From CAYLKS01 sp964384205 [NCBI: uncultured bacterium] (lineage in GTDB: Bacteria; JAGOEH01), in contig CAYLKS010000046.1 in NCBI GenBank assembly GCA_964384205.1, forward strand, positions 1 through 21,964: DNA of 21,964 nucleotides, read 5' to 3'. Under the pieces are notes generated by a model. That model saw only the letters and a list, made by a program, of their open reading frames with translations. It was not told the DNA's origin and searched no databases. The stretch's first letter is position 1; each line of letters opens with the position of its first letter. Shown in pieces: positions 8,163 through 16,500 of the stretch. Both the position numbers and the translations under genes were made by a program.

Positions 8163-8912
8163 TTAGTATTTTTGTGCACAATTTGCGCAATCGTTAAAAC
8201 CATGTTTCTGAATTTCTCTAAATATTTCATGAGCATTTCCATGGCATGTAATATTTCCATTAATCATAATATAAGCACGGTCTGCTTCTATATAATCTAA
8301 AATGTATCCCGTATGAGTAATAATAAGTCCTATTTTTTTTCTGTTTATTATTTTTATGTCTTCTGTTTTATCAAGAAGTCTTTGTGCTACTTTTCCTATT
8401 ATTTTTAGGTTTTCAATATCTACTCCGGATTCTGGTTCATCCATCATTATAAAATCAGGTTTTTGATGGACCAATGTTAATATTTCAGAACGTTTAATTT
8501 CACCGCCAGAAAAGCCGAGATTTATGTCTCTATCAAAATAGTTCCTCATATTTAATTCATCAGCTTTAGAAAAATCAATATTATGCTTGCCGCCACTTAT
8601 TGTTTCTAATAGTTTTGATACAGTTACTCCTTTTATGGTCGGTGGTTTTTGGAAAGCAACTCCTATTCCTAATCTTGCTCTTTGATCAATAGTCATTTTT
8701 GTAATATCTGTCCCTTTATAGATTATTTTTCCATTGGTTACTTTATATTGAGGCATTCCCATTATTGTCATTAGAAGAGTAGTTTTACCGCAACCATTTG
8801 GACCTAATAATAAATGGGTTTCTCCTTGGGGGATATGTAAATTTACGCCATGAAGGATTTCTTTTCCTTCAATCTCTACTTTAAGGTTTTCAATAATAAG
8901 TTCATTTTGCAT
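8163..8912 (-). CDS. sufC: SufC, Fe-S cluster assembly ATPase
   Basis: A 249-residue ABC-type ATPase that binds SufB and drives its conformational changes during Fe-S cluster assembly; it is cytoplasmic and not a transporter. All motifs are intact: Walker A GPNGCGKTT (37-45), Q-loop Gln88, signature FSGGE (134-138), Walker B FIMMDEP (154-160) with catalytic Glu159, the SufC-typical D-loop ESGVD, and switch His200 in IITHTGY. The C-terminus ends in CANCAQKY with a CxxC pair (Cys242, Cys245), which I do not recognise from well-studied SufC proteins. A strong ribosome binding site (AAGGAGA) precedes the ATG. The gene lies 32 bp after the glycosyltransferase gene and 14 bp before sufB, so the three are likely co-transcribed. 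No cysteine desulfurase (SufS) or SufU is visible in the window. Confidence 0.95.
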   Translation of the reverse strand: MQNELIIENLKVEIEGKEILHGVNLHIPQGETHLLLGPNGCGKTTLLMTIMGMPQYKVTNGKIIYKGTDITKMTIDQRARLGIGVAFQKPPTIKGVTVSKLLETISGGKHNIDFSKADELNMRNYFDRDINLGFSGGEIKRSEILTLVHQKPDFIMMDEPESGVDIENLKIIGKVAQRLLDKTEDIKIINRKKIGLIITHTGYILDYIEADRAYIMINGNITCHGNAHEIFREIQKHGFNDCANCAQKY

Positions 8913-8944
8913 AAATTTCTCCTTTTTTTAATTTATATTATTAA

Positions 8945-9715
8945 CTAAATTTCATTGAAAAAGTTTCGGATTCCTAACTTTTTTTCAAAAAATTTTGCAT
9001 ATTTTAGAAAAACAGAAAATGATGACATTATAGATAGTATTAAGCCTTCTTTTCCATCAAGGAATCCTAATTTTATAATATACATTTTTATGAATTTTAT
9101 AATTGGACGAAATATTAAATCTAATATATTTGGTGATTTATTTTTTTCTATTAATTTTTGCGCACCTAATGTGGAGTATAATTCTATTTTTTTTATATGG
9201 TTGCTCAATGTTGGATAAGAATAATGGTATAAAGCTTCTTCTATTTGAGATACAGGGCCATTTATAATTATTTTTTCATGAACTATATCCTGATTAAAAT
9301 TTCCTTTTTTTTTATTAAATAATCTTAATGGATAATCATTAGACCAGCCACAATGATTTATTATTTTTCCTAAATAAAATGTCTTTCTCTTGATTTTATA
9401 GCCATAATATTTTGAATCGTTAGATAAAATTGTTTGTATTTTTTTCTGTAATTCTTTTGATACTTCTTCATCAGCATCAATTGATAATATCCAGTTATTT
9501 GTTGCATAGGAAACTGCTTTTTTTTTAGTCTCTCCAAAACCTAAAAATTTTGAATAATATATTTTGCAATTGAATTGTTGGCATATTTGTATTGTATTAT
9601 CAGTAGAGCCTGTATCTAATATAATTATCTCATCAACCCATAAAAGAGAGTTTAAACAACGTTTTATATTTTGTTCTTCATTTTTTACAATTAAGACTGC
9701 AGATATTTTTTCCAT
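8945..9715 (-). CDS. GT2 glycosyltransferase, WaaE/KdtX-like
   Basis: A 256-residue GT-A-fold glycosyltransferase of family 2, close in pattern to the WaaE/KdtX enzymes that add a sugar to the lipopolysaccharide inner core. Diagnostic stretches are ISAVLIVKNEE at the N-terminus, ILDTGSTDNT (Asp34, nucleotide-sugar binding), FLGFGETKK, and the metal-binding SIDADEE with Asp80-Ala-Asp82. The C-terminal third is hydrophobic and basic (FRPIIKFIKMYIIKLG), suggesting attachment to the inner membrane face. The ATG at 9715 is preferred over an in-frame TTG at 9724; neither has a clear ribosome binding site, so translation may depend on the upstream gene. It lies 41 bp downstream of the transglutaminase-like gene and 32 bp upstream of sufC. 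The family is secure; the exact sugar and acceptor are not visible. Confidence 0.88.
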   Translation of the reverse strand: MEKISAVLIVKNEEQNIKRCLNSLLWVDEIIILDTGSTDNTIQICQQFNCKIYYSKFLGFGETKKKAVSYATNNWILSIDADEEVSKELQKKIQTILSNDSKYYGYKIKRKTFYLGKIINHCGWSNDYPLRLFNKKKGNFNQDIVHEKIIINGPVSQIEEALYHYSYPTLSNHIKKIELYSTLGAQKLIEKNKSPNILDLIFRPIIKFIKMYIIKLGFLDGKEGLILSIMSSFSVFLKYAKFFEKKLGIRNFFNEI

Positions 9716-9756
9716 AATTGGCAATTTAATAAAAAAAAGTCCAAAAAATCAAGATA

Positions 9757-10392
9757 TTAAAAAAATCTTTTAAAAATATTCTGGGATTCATAGCGTTTGA
9801 AAAGATTGTTATTATTGAAATTTATTTTAATATTATTTAAAGATTGATATTTTTCTTTTAATGAGTCAAATTCAATAAATTTTTTATTATTTTCAAATGT
9901 TTTATTATAATATGCACTTATGATAGTCCATTTTTTATTTACTTTTACAAAAGAAATATAATTAATAGTAAGTGAATCAAGGGTGATTTTTTGCCTTAAA
10001 TAAAATGCTGGGATATCGGCAAAATTACATAATATTGTGAAAATATCTTCAAATTGATCCTGTGTGCCATAATGTCTGAGCAATATATGATAAGGATGAT
10101 CGTCTATTACAGGTAAATTTGGTGGTTGATGGTGTAAGTTTTTTTGTATATACTCAAGAATAGCTTTAGTTTTTTGGTAATTTGTCATTTGAGGAGTAAC
10201 TATTTCTTTTATAATTTCTTTATAATGATAGTATCTATCGATATATTCTATTAATTTAATATAAAAAGGGATTTTTTTTGTATATACTTTATAATTTATG
10301 CCATATTTTGTTGTTGCTTTAATGTTTAATAGCAAATATAGTCCAGTAGTTGTAATGGTTAGGATAATTAATATTTTATAGAATTTTTTCAT
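9757..10392 (-). CDS. Membrane-anchored degenerate transglutaminase-like protein
   Basis: A 211-residue protein with one N-terminal membrane helix (about 5-23) and a soluble, probably extracytoplasmic, domain. Residues about 72-165 follow the transglutaminase-like pattern: a helix leading in (YQKTKAILEYIQKNL), then GTQDQFEDIFTILCNFADIPAFYL, matching the family's 'G-x-C-x-x-[FA]-...-GIPA' core helix, and FVKVNKKWTII matching the strands that normally carry the catalytic His. The expected Cys (around 111-113) is Gln/Asp here, and no His stands at the usual site, so I infer a non-catalytic version. Cys122 is later in the helix and is not a good substitute. There is no ribosome binding site; a well-formed promoter lies so close that the transcript may be leaderless. 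It would be the first gene of the operon running to 5940. The fold assignment is tentative; role unknown. Confidence 0.55.
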   Translation of the reverse strand: MKKFYKILIILTITTTGLYLLLNIKATTKYGINYKVYTKKIPFYIKLIEYIDRYYHYKEIIKEIVTPQMTNYQKTKAILEYIQKNLHHQPPNLPVIDDHPYHILLRHYGTQDQFEDIFTILCNFADIPAFYLRQKITLDSLTINYISFVKVNKKWTIISAYYNKTFENNKKFIEFDSLKEKYQSLNNIKINFNNNNLFKRYESQNIFKRFF

Positions 10393-10398
10393 AAATTT

Positions 10399-10427
10399 AT
10401 TTTAAATACTAATTTAGTAATTATCAA
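10399..10427 (-). promoter_or_regulatory. Promoter for the minus-strand operon, probably leaderless
   Basis: On the minus strand TTGATA (10427-10422) and TAAAAT (10404-10399) are 17 bp apart. Only six bases separate the -10 box from the ATG at 10392, so transcription is predicted to begin at or next to the start codon. That agrees with the lack of any ribosome binding site before this gene, while sufC, sufB and the barrel gene downstream all have strong ones. Confidence 0.5.
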
Positions 10428-10459
10428 GTATTTTTTTGTTTTCAATGTTTTTGATAATG

Positions 10460-10495
10460 ACCGCCTTTATTTTTGTTAAATTAAATAAAGGCGGT
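10460..10495 (-). terminator. Hairpin just after the giant gene
   Basis: ACCGCCTTTATTT (10460-10472) and AAATAAAGGCGGT (10483-10495) are perfect 13-bp inverted repeats with a 10-nt loop, starting 9 bases after the stop codon of the giant gene. The base of the stem is G+C-rich (ACCGCC/GGCGGT), which stands out in this A+T-rich DNA. On the minus strand no real T-tract follows, so it may be an atypical terminator or a 3' end stabiliser. Confidence 0.5.
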
Positions 10496-10504
10496 ATAAA
10501 TGTT

Positions 10505-13500
10505 TTATTTTATTAAAGTCATTTTCTTTTTTATAATATAATTACCAATTCTTAATTGATAAATATATATTCCACTTTCCAGTTTTTTTCCATTTTTATC
10601 TTTTCCGTACCAATGAACTGTATATCTTCCGTATGATTTAGTTTCATTTACCAATTCTTCTATTTTTTGGCCTAACATATTGTAAATACTAAGGGTTACA
10701 ACATTATTTTCTAAATTACCTTTAGGTATTTCATATGTTATTTTAGTCCCTGCATTAAATGGATTTGGATAATTTTGATATAATTTGACTTTTTTTAGTA
10801 ATAAATTGTTTTGTTCTTCTATAGTAGTCTGAGGAGCTTTAATATCTATTACCCCCATTGTATCAGTATTATTATAGTAACCAATTGCTATTAATTTATA
10901 TTTATATGATACTGTTGAATCTATGCCAAGGCTATCGATATACTCATAATAATGAATATCCGAGGAATCATCTGGAATTTCAATCAAGTCTGGGTTAATT
11001 GTGAACCACATACTGTCTGTAGATGTGTATTTTAAAAGTTCATATCCTTTTATTGTGTAATCATCTTTTCCATTCCAGGAAATAACTATTTTATCATTAA
11101 CTCTAATGCCACTGAAATCTGTTACCTGTATTTCAATTTTTTTATCTGAATAATCGTCTAATTTATTTGTAGGATTTAATCCTCTTGCAACTTCATCACC
11201 ATCTGCTCGTCCGCCACCATCAGTATCTTTGTTTCTCGGATCTGTGCTAAAATTAAATTCATCTACATTTGTTAAGCCATCGAAATCTAAATCTTTATAA
11301 GGTTCTTTTGCATTATTGAATATTTCCCAATCATCCGGCATATTATCATTATCGCTATCCCTATATTGTAGTGGATTAGGATCTACATCGTCCCATACTT
11401 TATCACCGTCAGTATCATTATTATTAGGGTTGGTAAATAGAGTATCCATTTCATAGATATTACTAAGCCCATCATCATCGACATCACCATATTTATCATC
11501 TGTTATATCCGTACTGCCAAAATATTGGATTTCTTTATCATCTATCATATCATCATTGTCTGTATCTTCCATATTATAATAGTTAATTTTTGTCGGCAAT
11601 GAAGGTTCACTTCTATTGTTAAAAATATCATAAGCAATAATTGCAATGTCATAAGAGAAACCTTCTTCAAGTCCTATTAAAGTTGATGAATCAGTATCTC
11701 CAACATCGATATATTGTAAAGAAGAATCCAGTTCACTATTTTTTACATAAATGATATATCCGTTTGAATTATCTACTTTGTTCCATTTTATCTTGATATA
11801 TGAATCAGATGAATCACTTAAGAATACTTCAACTTCTGGAGGATTTGGTTTATCAGGTGGAATTGTATCTATGGTAATAGTATCTGCTTTAAAAGAATAT
11901 AAATCAGATAAATCACTTTCATTATTATTTTCATCAATGGATTTTAATCTAAAATAATAAGTTGTTGTATCTGTTTCTGGTTTAAATAAATAATAATTGT
12001 TATAAATATTAGTTATTGTATCTGACAAGTTTTCAGAGGAAAGTCCTATATATAGATTATCATAGGTATTCATGGCATCCTGACTATCCCATTGGATATT
12101 TATTAAATCTCCTTGTTTAGTTATTACGATATTTTCAGGAGGTAATATTTTAGTTTTAGGGTTAAGATAGTAAGGACCCCATAATTTTGTTACTATAGAG
12201 GAATTAGCACCATCGTTAATAATACCATAAATATAGTAATTGCCGGTGGTTACATTTTTATAATTCCAATTATATATGTTTCTACCATCATTTTCTTCAA
12301 TAGCGTCTATATTTATCTGGGTACCCACAATAGTATCATTTTCTGTCATAAAAAATTGTATATTAGCGGTATCATCTTTATCTAAAGCAGTATAATCTAT
12401 TTTGAGGATAGAATCATTTTCAATATTTATAGCATTTATAGTGAGTTCAGGAGGGCTATTTTCGTCTAACATAATAAGCTCATAATCATCCTGGCTATCA
12501 ATATCAAAAACAAAAGCTTTCCATTGACCTGGTTCGGCATTAACAGCCATAATATATCCACTATCTCCAATAACATCAGGTGAGTTTGTAATTATATCTT
12601 CACTATAATAGAGGGTATCGGAAGGGCTGCATAATACTACTTTTGGTCGTTTATTACTATACTGTTTGATTGTTATTAATATTTGTTCTTTATTTGTTTT
12701 TGGGATATTAAAAAATATAGAATCTCCTTCTTCACTATAGTAGAAATTTTTGACATAATTGTAATAAGATTTGGAGAGTTTTGATAATTTTCCGTAGTTT
12801 TTCATGTAAGATAGGGCTTTTAGTCTTCTTAATGCTACACTTCTTCTAAATTCTTTGAGTTTATAAAAATTTGTTCCTACAGATAATTTTTTTGTTTTAA
12901 AATTAACAAAAGCTCTTGCCTTTATTTTAATTTTTTTTGTATAACAATGACATTTCCAGCTTTTAGGTTTCCACCATTTACCAGAGCATTTACATTTTTT
13001 GTATTTAAAGGTTCCAAGGGCAACCCCTGCTTGAGCACCTAATAAAGTTTTGTTTCCTGTTTTGAATTTGCCCATTTCTATTCTGGCATTGGCTATTTTA
13101 ATATTATGTCTTGGCCATCTTATTCCAAATTTTTTTATAGAATGCTTTGGTACACCTATTTTTCCATATCCTGCAAGATAAGAATCATACTTAAAATAAT
13201 TGGAATTATATATACTGTATTTAGTTACTCTAAGTCCTATTTTAATACCTACATCAATCCATGGAGCATTATAGTTTGGAAATGCAACTCTTCCTATCCC
13301 TTTTAGTGTAGATTGGGTTATTCTTGCTTTTTTATTAAGTAGTTTTATACTGTATGATTTGTTTTCAAAGGATAATCTTGCTTCCCCTATAGTGATTAGC
13401 CCAAATAGTGCTTTTACTTCTCCAAATAGTTCTACCTTCTTTGTACGATAGGTACTTGTATAATTGTATTTTATCCCGGGAGTCCCAGATATAATAAAGG

Positions 13501-16500
13501 ACCAATAAGAAGCTCCCAGTCCAAAACCCACCTGTCCTTTAAAATATAATTTTCGCAATTGTCCCTGGGAATTTGCTGTCATATTAAATACTGCATTGAA
13601 ACTATTGAACCATACAACGGGAGTTACCATAATATTTGCATCATATAAATGTAGTTCTGCGCTTCTTATATAAGGCGGTTCATTATAGGCTTTAAAACTT
13701 GCAAAAATTACTGGATATCTAAACTTTGAAGCTCGCCCCATAAATTTCCCTTTTGGAGGGGTAATCATTCTAAAAGGTAATGAAAATAGTGCAAATCCAT
13801 CAAGTGCCCATATTTTTTCATTTTGTAAATATACAAATTGAATATATGGCTGGCCAAATCTACAATACCCTAATTTGATAGATGGAAATAATGTTTCTAT
13901 ATTTGTGTTTACTGTATTATTTTTTATTTTAGCAAATCCGGCTTTTTTACCATCTATTGTAAAAATCATAGGATTTTTATAATACATTGGTACATCAATC
14001 CTAAAAAAGGAATTTTTTGTAACATTTAGTTTTACCTTATTAGATTGTATCCAGCTATAGTTTATATTTCCTTTTAGTGTAATCTTTGATAAATTGAATT
14101 TAAATTGAGCTATTTCTATTAAATTATTTTTAAAATTAGATTCAAAAGAGCCATTTTTTTTCACTATAATATCTCCATTAAGAGTAAAATATAGTGCATT
14201 TTCTTTTCGCCATGCTATTGTATAGAATCCGTGATGGGGTAAATATAATTTCGAATGTGAATAATTTATGTGGATATCATAAGAAGAAAGGTTAATTTTA
14301 TTTATTAATTGATTTTTAGAAGGTAAACCCAAATGGTTTATTATGTTATAAACATAAGGAATAATAGAAAAATCAGAGGCTTTAAATGTTCCTTTAAATA
14401 TTTCTTTAGGAGTATTGTTAACATAATAGATTACTGTGCCATAGCCCTCTATAAGTTTGGAATAATTTCTGTCAGTTATTATATAACCATTTTTAACTAC
14501 TATTGAATCAGATGAAAATTGTTTTTTTATACTTATTTCTCCAGTTCCTTTATAAGTATCATCTGTATAATCATCCCATTTGTAACAGGTATAAATTAAA
14601 TTTCCGATTTTTTTAACAGGACTTTCCATTAGAAAATGACTTTCTCTTGAGATAGTACCTGCTGAATTTTGAGCTACAACTTTCCAATAAACAGTATCAG
14701 GGAAAGCTTGATCAAAGTTTACTGTTAACACTGTATCTATTTCGGATAAATTTTCTTTTGAATATTTAAGATAAATACTTCCTCTATATATAATATAAAA
14801 GTGGAATTTTTCAGTTCCTTTAGGTCTTGTCCATTGGAATGTTATAGATGATAGTAAATGTTCTGCATTATTTTCTGGTTTTAATAATGTTAAATTGTCT
14901 TCAGGAGCTTTATTTTCGGTTTTAAATTTTATTTTTGAGTTGAATGTATAGGTTGAATTAGATAGCATTAATGGTTTTTTCTTTGCAAGATTATTAAAGG
15001 ATGAATTGTAAAATGCTTTTATTGTGAAATAATATTCAGTATTGATTTTTAATTCGTTTTTTGGATTTTCTGGTATTTTAAAGGTGGTATCTTTTATATC
15101 CTCTTGTGAAAAGACCAATTTTTTTGTTTGGCAATCGTAGATGGCTATTTTATAAGATGATGCTCCCTCTAATTTTCTCCAGGTAAACGAAGGATATAAT
15201 GGTATATCCTCACTATTTTGTTTTGGATTTAGTATTTCTGGACCATTTTTTCTAATTCTAAATGTATAATTTGTTGTATCAAATATTGAAGGATTTGAAG
15301 CATCCTCTATTTTTAATATAAAATTGTCTCCCGGAGTATCTTGTTGCACTTTCCAAATGTATTCATTATTTAAATAGTGTTTTAAAGTTACACTGAAATC
15401 TGTTACTATTGTTTTTGTCTCATTCGTTTCCTTATTAATAAGGTAAATATTGAAATTTTTAATATTCCCCTGTGAGTTCCATTTTATTGTAACATTACTA
15501 TCTATAAATAAATACTGACCTGAAATACCTTCTAAATCTATATTATTACTATCAGGAGATATTATTTGAATATTTTTTTCTGGATATAAGTTAAAAGTAT
15601 CAGATGTAAATTCTTTTTGATAATCTTCAGGATATATATAGCCATTCTGTAGTTTTATAATAGAAGATTTTATTGTTGAATGATATGATAAAGGAGTATT
15701 AGCTGGAATTTCCCATATTTGAGTTTTATTCGCTATAGAAGTTTGATTAATAGTTATTTTTCTATTAGTATCATTGTCTATATAGTCAATTTTAACACTA
15801 TCTATTAGGCCTGTATATTCCCATTTTATAGTATCTGTTTCTCCACGAGACCATATAGTATCTTTTTTCGGTTCATTAATAATAATTCTATTATGAAATA
15901 TATTGAAAGGAATTTTATTATAGGTTATATTATCGTTATTACTCCATATTTTAATATAACAGCTATCAGCATTTGTGTCTGGAACTTCCCATGTATATTG
16001 GTTGAGAGAAGCATCAATATCATTAGCAATTTCATGAAATGTTTTGTTGTTGTCCAGTGAATAGGCTATATTGATTTTTGATATATCATCAGGTGCAGAC
16101 CATGTTATTTCAAGATTAGTATTGAGATTAAGAGCTATTCTATTTTTAGGGCTAAAAATTATTAAATAGGCCATAGAAAATAAATCTTGTTTAATATTTA
16201 CAAATAATAGAGAAGAGTCTGAGGTTTTGCCATTTACAATTTCATCGTGGTTATAATTATCAAACACTCTTGTCTTTTTAAAATTGTGACTTGCAACAAT
16301 ATTAGGAACCAAACCATCACTTTCCATACCCATATCTTCTTTTAATATATATGCAAAGGTATTATAAATGATATTGTTTTCTGAATATGGAGGGGGATTA
16401 TATGAACCATCTATCTTTCCAAAATAAGCAATTATTTTATTGTCAAATGAATTATTAGCATTCAGCTGTTCAAGAAATATATTTCGTTCTTCTGAAAATT

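Noticed and set aside
8149-8190. Longer start for sufB at 8190
   Set aside because: It would overlap sufC by 28 bases and lacks a ribosome binding site, whereas the ATG at 8148 has AAGGAGA six bases upstream.
7289-8300. Open frames on the plus strand opposite sufB and sufC
   Set aside because: They are shadows of conserved genes on the other strand, with no family resemblance and no ribosome binding site.
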